Source of the DNA: Roseomonas mucosa ATCC BAA-692
GTDB lineage: Bacteria; Pseudomonadota; Alphaproteobacteria; Acetobacterales; Acetobacteraceae
Direction of reading: 5' to 3'
Assembly (NCBI RefSeq): GCF_000622225.1
Contig: NZ_JHWD01000004.1
Span: 248,001-312,000, forward strand
DNA: 64,000 nt
Position 1 is the stretch's first letter. Each line of letters starts with the position of its first letter. The translations under genes were made by a program, and so were the position numbers. Below, piece after piece: positions 52,784 to 60,877 of this stretch. The notes beneath the pieces were generated by a model, which saw only the letters and a program-made list of their open reading frames with translations, made no database searches and was not told the origin of the DNA.

Positions 52784-54766
52784 ATGTTTTTCCCCGCGCC
52801 CGTTCCCGTTCCGGCGCCGCGCATGGTCCCGGACGGGAACGCGGAAGGACCATGCCTCGTTGGACGGGTTCCGGCCTTCGCCATCCCGTCGCCCCAAGGG
52901 ATCGATCGACTGGTGCAGCATCTCCTCGACAGGCTGCCGGAGGCGCGGCGGCCAAGGCTGTTGCTGAGCCTCCTCTGCCTGCTCCTCTGGCTCCCCGGCT
53001 TCTTCACCCTGCCGCCCGGCGATCGCGACGAGAGCCGCTTCGCCCAGGCCTCCCGCCAGATGGTGGAAAGCGGCGACTGGGTGCGCATCCGGGTGCAGGA
53101 CGAGGAACGCAACAAGAAGCCCGTCGGCATCTACTGGGCTCAGGCCGGCGCCGTCACGGCGCTGGAGGCGGTGGGCATCCCGGCCCAGGGGAGGATCTGG
53201 GCCTATCGCATCCCCTCCGCCCTAGGGGCCTGGCTGGCGGTGCTGGCCACCTTCCAGTTCGGCCGGGCCCTGGTCGGGCGGCGCGCGGCCTTCCTCGGCG
53301 CGGCGCTGCTGGCCGCCAGCATCCTGCTCTGCGTCGAGGTGCATATCGCCAAGACCGACGCGGCGCTGCTCGCCACGGTGGCGGCCTCGATGGGGCTGAT
53401 GGGGCGGGCCTATCTCTCGCCCGGCACCTTCACGCCCCGGCAGGCCGCCGGCTTCTGGCTGGCGCTGGGGGCGGGCATCCTGCTCAAGGGGCCGATCGGA
53501 CCCATGGTGCCGCTGCTGGCCGGCATCACCCTGGCCGTGGCCGACCGCCGCGCGCCCTGGCTGCGGGCGCTGCGGCCCGGCTGGGGCGTGCCGCTGATGC
53601 TGCTGCTCTGCGTGCCCTGGCTGGTGGCGATCGGCGTGGCCACCCAGGGCCGCTTCTTTTCCGAGGCCGTGGGCAACGACATGCTGGCCAAGGTCGGCTC
53701 GGGCGAGGAGGCGCATGGCGCGCCGCCCGGCACCTACCTGCTGATCTTCGGCCTGACCGCCTTTCCCGGCGCCTTCCTGGTGCTGCGCGCCCTGGCGGGG
53801 GCCTGGGCCTCCCGCCTCCAGCCCGGTACGCGCTTCCTGCTTGCCTGGGCGGCGCCGACCTGGATCGTCTTCGAGGCGGTTTCCACCAAGCTGCCGCATT
53901 ATGTCCTGCCGGCCTTCCCGGCGCTGATGCTGCTGGCCGGGGCCTGGGCGATGGACCCGCTGCGCCGCCCCGCGCCGCGCTGGCTGGCCGGGCTCGGCTG
54001 GGTCGCGCTGGTGTTGGTGGCGGCCGGGCTGGCGGTGGCGCCCTCGGTGGTGTTCTGGCTGTCCGACCGGCGCGTGGACCCCTTCGCCCTGCTCGCCATC
54101 CCGGCGGCGGCGGTGCTGGTCTGGCGCGTGCTGCACCACGCCCGTGGCGGCAGGGCCGGCGCGGAGGACCGCGTGCCCGTCGGGAACGTCGCCAACCTCG
54201 CGGCTGCCTCCGGTGCCGGTGCGGGCATGTCCGGACGCGGGAACGGCCATCCGCCGCGCTCCGCGCGCCCGGCGCCACGGCCCGCCGGAGGGGCCCGAGG
54301 TGGCGCCCAGGGCTGGAGCCAGGGCTGGCCGCGCGCCGCCCTGGCGGCCGTGCTCTGGTCGATCCCCCTGCAATGGATCGTGATGCAGGCCACCCTCCCC
54401 CGGCTGGAGGCCCCCTGGGTGGCGCCGCATCTGGCCCGGGCCGTGGCCGAGGCGGGGCGGGGCATCCCCGGCGGGTTGCCGCCGGAACGCGTGGGGCTGC
54501 TCGGCTTCCATGAGCCTTCCGCCATCTTCTCGCTGGGCACGCGCGTCACGCTGCTGGACAACGGGCAGGCGGCGGTGGCCTTCCTCGCTGCCGGGCGCAA
54601 CGAGGGCGAGACCCGGCTCGTGGCCGTCGAGGCCCGCGAGGCGCCCGCTTTCCAGGCCGCCCTGGCCGCGGCCGGGCTGCGGGCGCGGGAGGCCGGGACG
54701 GTGGAGGGCTACAACTACACGCGCGGGCGGCGGGTGCGACTCTCCCTGCTGACAGTGGCGCCCTAG
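52784..54766 (+). CDS. ArnT/PMT-family membrane glycosyltransferase
   Basis: A membrane GT-C enzyme of up to 660 residues. Seen: the first-loop motif LPPGDRDESRFAQASRQM with the catalytic aspartates, VRIRVQDEERNKKPVGIYW, then about ten more helices including HIAKTDAALLATVAASMG and SVTKLPHY-like STKLPHYVLPAFPALM. These enzymes move a sugar from a polyprenyl-phosphate carrier to lipid A or other acceptors. The first 60 residues are Pro-rich and unlike relatives, so translation may really begin later (ATG at 52823 or GTG at 52913). Confidence 0.87.
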   Translation: MFFPAPVPVPAPRMVPDGNAEGPCLVGRVPAFAIPSPQGIDRLVQHLLDRLPEARRPRLLLSLLCLLLWLPGFFTLPPGDRDESRFAQASRQMVESGDWVRIRVQDEERNKKPVGIYWAQAGAVTALEAVGIPAQGRIWAYRIPSALGAWLAVLATFQFGRALVGRRAAFLGAALLAASILLCVEVHIAKTDAALLATVAASMGLMGRAYLSPGTFTPRQAAGFWLALGAGILLKGPIGPMVPLLAGITLAVADRRAPWLRALRPGWGVPLMLLLCVPWLVAIGVATQGRFFSEAVGNDMLAKVGSGEEAHGAPPGTYLLIFGLTAFPGAFLVLRALAGAWASRLQPGTRFLLAWAAPTWIVFEAVSTKLPHYVLPAFPALMLLAGAWAMDPLRRPAPRWLAGLGWVALVLVAAGLAVAPSVVFWLSDRRVDPFALLAIPAAAVLVWRVLHHARGGRAGAEDRVPVGNVANLAAASGAGAGMSGRGNGHPPRSARPAPRPAGGARGGAQGWSQGWPRAALAAVLWSIPLQWIVMQATLPRLEAPWVAPHLARAVAEAGRGIPGGLPPERVGLLGFHEPSAIFSLGTRVTLLDNGQAAVAFLAAGRNEGETRLVAVEAREAPAFQAALAAAGLRAREAGTVEGYNYTRGRRVRLSLLTVAP

Positions 54767-54877
54767 CGGGGTCCGCGTCCTGGCTCGGGGGAGCCGCGCG
54801 CCGGGAAGCCCACACCGGGGAACCCCGGGCCGGGGCGGGCGTTAGCGCGGATATCCGGCTTTTCGAGGAGAACGCGC

Positions 54878-55381
54878 ATGGTCGAGACCCGCAGCGACCG
54901 GGATGCCCAGAACAAGGTCTGGGACATGATCCGGCATATCAAGGTGGCGACCATGGTGACACTGGACGCCCAGGGCCATTTCCGCGGCCGGCCGATGTGG
55001 GCGCAGCAGGAGAGCTTCGACACCACCCTGTGGTTCTTCGCCCGCAAGGATTCCCCCGTGGTGCGGGAGATCGCTGCCGATGCGCGGGTGCTGCTGTCCT
55101 ATGCCGAGCCGGGCAAGCAGGACTATGTCAGCCTTTCCGGCGAGGCGAAGAGCTTCACCGACCCCGCGAAGCAGAAGGAACTCTGGAGCGAAGGCATGCG
55201 CGCCTGGTTCCCGGAAGGGCCGGAGGACCCCTCGCTGACGCTGATCGCGGTGGAGGTGGCAGGCGCCGAGTACTGGGACGCGCCCTCCTCGAAGATGCTG
55301 CACGCCTATGGCTATGTGAAGGCCATGGCCACCGGCAAGCCGCCCCAGGGCGGCGAGAATGCCAAGGTCAGCTTCGCCTGA
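54878..55381 (+). CDS. Pyridoxamine 5'-phosphate oxidase-like flavin split-barrel protein
   Basis: A 167-residue protein of the general stress protein 26 group. Seen: VWDMIRHIKVATMVTLDAQG, FRGRPMWAQQESFDTTLWFF, DYVSLSGEAKSFTDPAKQKELWS (pieces), WFPEGPEDPSLTLIAVEV and AEYWDAPSSKML. Relatives bind FMN or FAD and are not true PdxH enzymes. AGGAGAACGCGC fixes the start. Its last 14 bases overlap the convergent M48 peptidase gene. Confidence 0.88.
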   Translation: MVETRSDRDAQNKVWDMIRHIKVATMVTLDAQGHFRGRPMWAQQESFDTTLWFFARKDSPVVREIAADARVLLSYAEPGKQDYVSLSGEAKSFTDPAKQKELWSEGMRAWFPEGPEDPSLTLIAVEVAGAEYWDAPSSKMLHAYGYVKAMATGKPPQGGENAKVSFA

Positions 55382-56525
55382 TCTCCTCTGGGCGGTCCCG
55401 GGCGGCCCGGTCCCAGAGCCCGTCCCGTGGCGGTGCCACGGGCCGGCTCCCCGGCGGACGCGATCCGCAGATCCCTCGCAGCGCCGCCCAGGAGGCATCG
55501 TCCAGGGCTGGGCCACGCGCCGGCACCGGCGGCAGGTCGGACAACCTCCGACCCGTGGGCGGGTGCGTGCTGAGATAGCCCAGGATCGCCGGCTCCCTCC
55601 CTTCCCTGTCGGCGATGCGCGTCAGGAAAACGCGCAGCCCCCCGGTGCCGATCCCGCTGCGTTCCAGCGCGGCGGCGGCCCAGGCATCCGCCTCGGCCTC
55701 GAAACCCCGGCTTCCGGACAGGACGGCTGCCCCCGCGGCCGAGGCGCTGAGCCCGGCATAGCCGGTCACGTAGCCGGTGAGCAGTTGCAGCCCCATGGCA
55801 CGCGCCAGGGCCCGCATGGCGTGATTCCTGGACACATGGCCCAGCTCGTGCGCCAGGATTCCCGCCACCTCGGCGCTGTCCCCGGCCTGGTCCAGCAGCC
55901 CCCGCATCAGCACGATGCGCCCGCCGGGAAGGGCATAGGCGTTCACCGCGGGGCCATCGAGCACCATCGCCTCGACATTCGCCAGATCCGGCGCCAGCCT
56001 TCGCACCAGACCGTCCAGCGCGGCCTGCCCCTGCGGCTGCGTGCAGCGCGGCATGGACAGGTGGTCCGCGAGGATCCAGTCCGCCAGCGACCGCTCCGTC
56101 GCCGTTGGAACGAGGCGAGCCGCCATATCCGCCAGGACCGGGCCGCCGAAGAGGAAGGCGGGCAGCACCAGGCAGGCGGCCAGCACGCCAAGCGCGGCCA
56201 CGACCCGTCGCCGCCGGTGCTGCCGGGTCCAGCCCTGGTCGCGCCGCAGGGCGTCACGAAGGGCTTTCGCCCTGTCGCCGGACAGCAGCAGGCGCATGCC
56301 GTCCCGGGAACTGCCCCAGGCGCAGGACAGCCCGAACTCGCCCGGCAGATCCAGGGTCACGCGCAGCCCGGAAAGCGCCCAGGCCATCCCATGCCCGTTT
56401 CCGCCCTCCACCCGGATGTGAAGCTCTCCATCGGCGAGGCGGACCGTCGCGGGGGAACCGGCCGCGCTCCGCCCGTCATAAAGGGTGGCGGCCCATTCCC
56501 CGTCGCCCGGCCTGTCCGCGCCCAT
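55368..56525 (-). CDS. M48-family metalloprotease, membrane-anchored
   Basis: A 385-residue zinc protease. An N-terminal cytoplasmic domain (1-105) precedes one membrane helix (about 112-133, ALGVLAACLVLPAFLFGG). The catalytic region has LPGGRIVLMRGLLDQ, the zinc motif AHELGH near 224, GYAGLSASAAG and FEAEADAWA with the third ligand. The C-terminal LGYLSTHPPTGRRLSDLP is typical of the BepA/YggG-like group. The ATG is 2 bp past the stop of the DUF898 gene, so they form an operon; such pairs point to membrane-protein quality control. Confidence 0.87.
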   Translation of the reverse strand: MGADRPGDGEWAATLYDGRSAAGSPATVRLADGELHIRVEGGNGHGMAWALSGLRVTLDLPGEFGLSCAWGSSRDGMRLLLSGDRAKALRDALRRDQGWTRQHRRRRVVAALGVLAACLVLPAFLFGGPVLADMAARLVPTATERSLADWILADHLSMPRCTQPQGQAALDGLVRRLAPDLANVEAMVLDGPAVNAYALPGGRIVLMRGLLDQAGDSAEVAGILAHELGHVSRNHAMRALARAMGLQLLTGYVTGYAGLSASAAGAAVLSGSRGFEAEADAWAAAALERSGIGTGGLRVFLTRIADREGREPAILGYLSTHPPTGRRLSDLPPVPARGPALDDASWAALRGICGSRPPGSRPVAPPRDGLWDRAARDRPEEIRRS

Positions 56526-56527
56526 TC

Positions 56528-57658
56528 TCAGAAGACCGAGGCCCCGGCGCCCAGGACATCCGCCAGCCCCTCGCCATGGCCGGGGCGGTAGCCTTCCGCC
56601 TGCCGCACCCGTGCCAGGCTCATCTCCCCGGACAGCAGCAGGTCGTCCGCGAAGAAGCGGAGGGAGCGGTGCTGCGCCAGGGGCCAGAGCAGCCCCAGGC
56701 TGAGCCAGACGAGAAGCGCATTGCCGAACAGGAACAGGGCGACGCGCAGGGTGCCGCGCCGGCTGCGGAAGCGCAGTTCCTCCAGGCTCGTGCTCCGCAC
56801 CGTCAGGCGCCACTGCGCAGCCTGGATCAGCGACCCGGCCAGTTGGAGCGACAGGAGGAAGACCCCGCCCACGGGCAGCATCAGCACCATGAGCCGCTTG
56901 CCGAGCGCATCCTGCACCGCCGGGTCCACCCGGCCCCCGCCCTGGAAGAGCGCCGCGTTCTGCAGGATGGGCGGTAGCAGGAAGGCCGCCACGGCGGCGA
57001 AGGTCAGGATGGCGGCCAGCAGGGCCGCCAGCAGATACCACGGGAAAAGCTGACCGCCCCGGCCGGTGAAGGTGAACCGCGCCGTGCCATAGGAGGTCTC
57101 GCCCAGCGTCCAGCGCAGCGAGGTCGCGGCCATCCAGGGCAGGGAGAGGCCCAGGGTCAGGAAGCTCAGGAACATCCGTCCCAGCATCCCGGCGCCATAG
57201 CGCCAGGGCGAGCCGGACAGGTGGAAGGCGACCCCGTTCAGCAGGGTGCGGCTCAGCAGATAGCGGCGGGCGGTGAAGGCACCAGCGAAGCCGAGCAGGC
57301 CGGCGGGCAGGTAGAGGGCGAAGGAAGCCAGCCGCGCGGCCTCCGGCGCGAGCATCTGCGTCAGGCCCATGGCGAACAGGAGCGGGACGATCACGAGAAG
57401 GGCGAGAAGGAAGCCCCGGAACAGTTCTCCGCCCGTCCCGGTATATTCCAGCCTCTGCCCGTCCAGGCTGAGGTGCTGCCAGACATGGCGGCGCAGCCGC
57501 GTGCGGGCCCAGAAGCGCCAGATGCCGAGGGTCAGCACGGTCAGGAGAAGATTGAGGAAGAAGATCCGGTAGAGATCCCCCAGCCGCCCGTCATAGCGCA
57601 GGCGGTGGCCGGGCGCGGCCCCCGGGGCATGCTCCGGCACTGGTCCCTGGCTGGACAT
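56528..57658 (-). CDS. yjgN: DUF898 (YjgN-family) membrane protein
   Basis: A 376-residue inner-membrane protein. Seen: RLRYDGRLGDLYRIFFLNLLLTVLTLG (start of the family signature, shown in pieces), FWARTRLRRHVW, DGQRLEYTGTGGELFRGFL, and later LGETSYGTARFTF with a repeat of the motif, plus about eight helices. Function is unknown. It lies directly upstream of a membrane M48 protease, an arrangement I recall from other genomes. Confidence 0.86.
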   Translation of the reverse strand: MSSQGPVPEHAPGAAPGHRLRYDGRLGDLYRIFFLNLLLTVLTLGIWRFWARTRLRRHVWQHLSLDGQRLEYTGTGGELFRGFLLALLVIVPLLFAMGLTQMLAPEAARLASFALYLPAGLLGFAGAFTARRYLLSRTLLNGVAFHLSGSPWRYGAGMLGRMFLSFLTLGLSLPWMAATSLRWTLGETSYGTARFTFTGRGGQLFPWYLLAALLAAILTFAAVAAFLLPPILQNAALFQGGGRVDPAVQDALGKRLMVLMLPVGGVFLLSLQLAGSLIQAAQWRLTVRSTSLEELRFRSRRGTLRVALFLFGNALLVWLSLGLLWPLAQHRSLRFFADDLLLSGEMSLARVRQAEGYRPGHGEGLADVLGAGASVF

Positions 57659-57724
57659 CCTTCGAATCGCTCTCCGAACCGTTCGTCCGGAGAATTATCG
57701 CATTGGTGCAACCTAAAGGTGTAT

Positions 57725-57754
57725 AGGCAAAATCTCTTTTTCTGGATTTTGCCT
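57725..57754 (-). terminator. 10-bp perfect inverted repeat at the end of hbd
   Basis: AGGCAAAATC (57725-57734) and GATTTTGCCT (57745-57754) pair completely around a 10-base pyrimidine-rich loop. The right arm runs into the last bases of hbd (stop at 57753). On the minus strand no T-tract follows, so it may act as a transcript-end stabiliser or weak terminator. Confidence 0.45.
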
Positions 57755-58628
57755 AACGCGCTGGCTTCGGCGTCTCGCCCGAATAGTCGTAGAAGCCCTT
57801 GCCCGTCTTCCGGCCCAGCCAGCCGGCATCGACGTACTTCACCAGCAGCGGCGAGGGCCGGTACTTGCTGTCGCCCAGCCCCTCATGCAGCACCCGCATG
57901 ATGGACAGGCAGGTGTCCAGGCCGATGAAGTCGGCCAGTTCCAGCGGCCCCATCGGCTGGTTGGTGCCGAGCTTCATGGCCGTGTCGATGGACACCACGT
58001 CGCCCACCCCTTCCTGCAGAGCGGTCACGGCCTCGTTGATCATCGGCAGCAGGATGCGGTTGACGATGAAGCCCGGATAGTCTTCCGCCGAGGCCACCGT
58101 CTTGCCCAGGCGCTTCGCCAGCGCCTCCACCGCCCGCACGGTGGCCTCCTCGGTGGCGATGCCGCGGATCACCTCCACCAGCTTCATCACCGGCACCGGG
58201 TTGAAGAAGTGCATGCCGATGAAGCGGCCCGGCCGGTCCGTCGCGCTGGCCAGGCGGGTGATGGAGATGCTGCTGGTGTTGCTGGCGAGGATCGCTTCCG
58301 GCTTCAGCTCCGGGCAGAGCCCGGCGAAGATCTTGCGCTTCAGCTCCTCGCGCTCGGTCGCGGCCTCGATCACGATGTCGCAGCCACCCAGCCCCGCCAT
58401 GTCGGTGCCGGCCGTGATGCGCCCCAGCGCGGCCTCCTTGTCGGCGGCCTGGATCGTGCCCTTGGCCACCTGCCGGTCCAGGTTCTTCGCCATGGTGGCG
58501 CGCGCCTTCTCCAGCGCCGCCTCGCTGACATCCACCAGCGTCACGGCGAGGCCGGACACGGCGCAGACCTGCGCGATGCCGTTGCCCATCTGCCCGGCGC
58601 CGATCACGCCGACGGAAGCGATCTCCAA
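57753..58628 (-). CDS. hbd: 3-hydroxybutyryl-CoA dehydrogenase
   Basis: A 291-residue NAD-dependent enzyme of fatty-acid and butanoate metabolism, oxidising 3-hydroxyacyl-CoA. Seen: the Rossmann motif [14 protein letters not shown] near 10, [42 protein letters not shown] with the catalytic histidine (pieces) and [18 protein letters not shown]. Normal length. It follows etfA on the same strand after 92 bp, probably one operon. Confidence 0.94.
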   Translation of the reverse strand: MEIASVGVIGAGQMGNGIAQVCAVSGLAVTLVDVSEAALEKARATMAKNLDRQVAKGTIQAADKEAALGRITAGTDMAGLGGCDIVIEAATEREELKRKIFAGLCPELKPEAILASNTSSISITRLASATDRPGRFIGMHFFNPVPVMKLVEVIRGIATEEATVRAVEALAKRLGKTVASAEDYPGFIVNRILLPMINEAVTALQEGVGDVVSIDTAMKLGTNQPMGPLELADFIGLDTCLSIMRVLHEGLGDSKYRPSPLLVKYVDAGWLGRKTGKGFYDYSGETPKPAR

Positions 58629-58720
58629 AGCCTCTTCTCCCTCTCGCGGTGTTGCAGCGCCGCCCCGCGGGAGCCGCGGGCCGGGGCGGTTCCGGAACGG
58701 GGGCCGAAGCCCGCCGCTGC

Positions 58721-59647
58721 TCAGCCCTTGTCGAGGGCGGCGGTCAGTTCCGGCACGATGGTGAAGAGGTCGCCCACGAGGCCGTAGTCGGCAACCTGGA
58801 AGATCGGCGCCTCCTCGTCCTTGTTGACGGCCACGATCACCTTGCTGTCCTTCATGCCGGCGAGGTGCTGGATCGCCCCCGAGATGCCGAAGGCCATGTA
58901 GAGCTCCGGCGCCACGATCTTGCCGGTCTGCCCCACCTGGTGGTCGTTGGGCGCATAGCCCGCATCCACCGCCGCGCGCGAGGCACCGACCGCGGCGCCC
59001 AGCCCGTCCGCCAGCTTGTCCAGGATCGCGAAGTTCTCCGCCGAGCCCATGGCGCGGCCGCCCGAGATCACCACCCGCGCCGCCGTCAGCTCAGGGCGTT
59101 CGCTCTTCGCGATCTCGGCACCCACGAAGCTGGACACCCCCGGATCGGCCGCCGCCGCCGCGCTTTCCACGGGGGCGGAGCCGCCCTCGGCCGGCACCGG
59201 GTCGAAGGAGGCGGCCCGCACCGTGATCACCTTCGTCGCATCCGCCGACTTCACCGTCGCCAGCGCGTTGCCCGCATAGATCGGCCGCACGAAGGTATCG
59301 GCATCCACCACGCCCGAGATGTCGCTCACCGGCTGCACGTCCAGCAGCGCGGCGGCGCGCGGCATCACGTTCTTGCCCACCGCCGTCGCGGGGGCCAGCA
59401 GGTGGGAGTAGCCGGGCGCCAGCTGCACCAGCAGCGCCGCCAGCGGCTCGGCCAGCATGTGCCCGTCGCCCTCGGCATGCAGCACCTTGGCGATGCCGGG
59501 GATGCCGGCGGCGGCCTGCGCCGCGGCGGCGGGGCCGGAGACCAGGAGATGCACCTCGCCGCCCAGCTTCCGGGCGGCGGCGATGGCGGAACGGGTCGGC
59601 TGGTTGACGGCGGCGCCGTCGTGATCGGCCAGGACGAGGACGCTCAT
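58721..59647 (-). CDS. etfA: Electron transfer flavoprotein subunit alpha
   Basis: A 308-residue FAD-binding subunit that, with EtfB, carries electrons from acyl-CoA and other dehydrogenases to ETF-quinone oxidoreductase. Seen: [20 protein letters not shown] at the start, [20 protein letters not shown] and [23 protein letters not shown] (pieces) of the FAD domain with [18 protein letters not shown]. It starts 1 bp after the etfB stop. Confidence 0.95.
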   Translation of the reverse strand: MSVLVLADHDGAAVNQPTRSAIAAARKLGGEVHLLVSGPAAAAQAAAGIPGIAKVLHAEGDGHMLAEPLAALLVQLAPGYSHLLAPATAVGKNVMPRAAALLDVQPVSDISGVVDADTFVRPIYAGNALATVKSADATKVITVRAASFDPVPAEGGSAPVESAAAAADPGVSSFVGAEIAKSERPELTAARVVISGGRAMGSAENFAILDKLADGLGAAVGASRAAVDAGYAPNDHQVGQTGKIVAPELYMAFGISGAIQHLAGMKDSKVIVAVNKDEEAPIFQVADYGLVGDLFTIVPELTAALDKG

Positions 59648-59648
59648 C

Positions 59649-60398
59649 TCAGATCACCTTGGCTTCGTTGCGCAGCTTGTCCACCAGCTCGGCCACCGAG
59701 CCCACCTTCACGCCCGCCTGGCGCTTCGGCGGCTCCTCGACCTTCAGCGTGGTCAGGCGCGGGCCCGCATCGACGCCCAGGTCGGCGGGCTTCACCGTCT
59801 CGATCGGCTTCTTGCGCGCCTTCATGATGTTGGGCAGCGAGGCATAGCGCGGCTCGTTCAGGCGCAGGTCGGTGGTCACCACCGCCGGCAGCTTCAGCGA
59901 CACCGTCTCCAGCCCGCCATCGATCTCGCGCGTCACCTTCGCGGTGCCGTCGGCGATCTCCACCTTCGAGGCGAAGGTGCCCTGGCCCCAGCCCAGCAGC
60001 GCCGCCAGCATCTGGCCGGTGGCGTTCATGTCGTCGTCGATGGCCTGCTTGCCCATCACGATCAGCCCCGGCTGCTCGCGCCCGGCCAGCGCCTTCAGGA
60101 TCTTGGCCACCGCCAGCGGCTCGACCACGCCCTCCTGCTCCACCAGGATGCCGCGGTCGGCGCCCATGGCGAGCGCGGTGCGGATCTGCTCCTGCGCCTG
60201 GGTGGGGCCGACGGAGACCGCCACGATCTCGGTGGCGATGCCCTTCTCCTTCAGGCGCACCGCTTCCTCGACCGCGATCTCGTCGAAGGGGTTCATCGAC
60301 ATCTTGACGTTCGCCGTCTCGACGCCCGTCCCGTCCGACTTCACCCGTACCTTGACGTTGTAGTCCACCACCCGCTTCACGGGCACGAGAAGCTTCAT
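59649..60398 (-). CDS. etfB: Electron transfer flavoprotein subunit beta
   Basis: A 249-residue AMP-binding ETF subunit. Seen: [18 protein letters not shown] at the start, [57 protein letters not shown] and [12 protein letters not shown], the recognition-loop segment. GGAAACAAG precedes the ATG. It is the first of the etfB-etfA-hbd run. Confidence 0.95.
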   Translation of the reverse strand: MKLLVPVKRVVDYNVKVRVKSDGTGVETANVKMSMNPFDEIAVEEAVRLKEKGIATEIVAVSVGPTQAQEQIRTALAMGADRGILVEQEGVVEPLAVAKILKALAGREQPGLIVMGKQAIDDDMNATGQMLAALLGWGQGTFASKVEIADGTAKVTREIDGGLETVSLKLPAVVTTDLRLNEPRYASLPNIMKARKKPIETVKPADLGVDAGPRLTTLKVEEPPKRQAGVKVGSVAELVDKLRNEAKVI

Positions 60399-60544
60399 CT
60401 TGTTTCCAGCCGTTTCCCGAGACGATGGCGGGACCAGTGCCCGCCGGAGGATCGGCCCGCGCATCGGCGGACCAGGTGCCGCGGACCATAGGGCGGGGAA
60501 TTACGGGCTGGCAAGGCGGGGAACCCCTGCCACGATGCCCCCCC

Positions 60545-60739
60545 CTAGCGGCGTGTCAGCAGCAGGAGCAGGGCGAAGAGCCCCAGCGCCAGGGCCTGGA
60601 GCCCGACGCGCCAGCGCATCAGCCGGTTGGACCGCGCCCCGTCCCCCGTTCCGCCCACCATGCCGATCATGCCGGCGAAGAGGACACCGAGCGTGGCCAG
60701 CATGGCGAGCGCCACCAGGATGGTGAGGAGCGTGATCAT
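60545..60739 (-). CDS. HIG1-domain / twin transmembrane small protein
   Basis: A 64-residue protein with two membrane helices (about 3-27 and 47-62) joined by GGTGDGARSNRLMRWRVGLQ. This matches the small HIG1-type proteins of alphaproteobacteria, which are linked to respiratory complexes. It sits 146 bp upstream of etfB on the same strand. In related genomes a PduO-type adenosyltransferase gene usually lies between this gene and etfB; here it is absent. Confidence 0.8.
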   Translation of the reverse strand: MITLLTILVALAMLATLGVLFAGMIGMVGGTGDGARSNRLMRWRVGLQALALGLFALLLLLTRR

Positions 60740-60877
60740 GCGATCAGAGTTGTGCCGGAACGGCCGGAGTGCAACGCCCCGGCCCGCATCGCCGCCGGAC
60801 GCCCGCATGGATGGCGAGGGTGCCCGGCGGCGATGCCCGATTGACCGGCACGGCGGGGCGCGGTCCAAGGCGCCACC

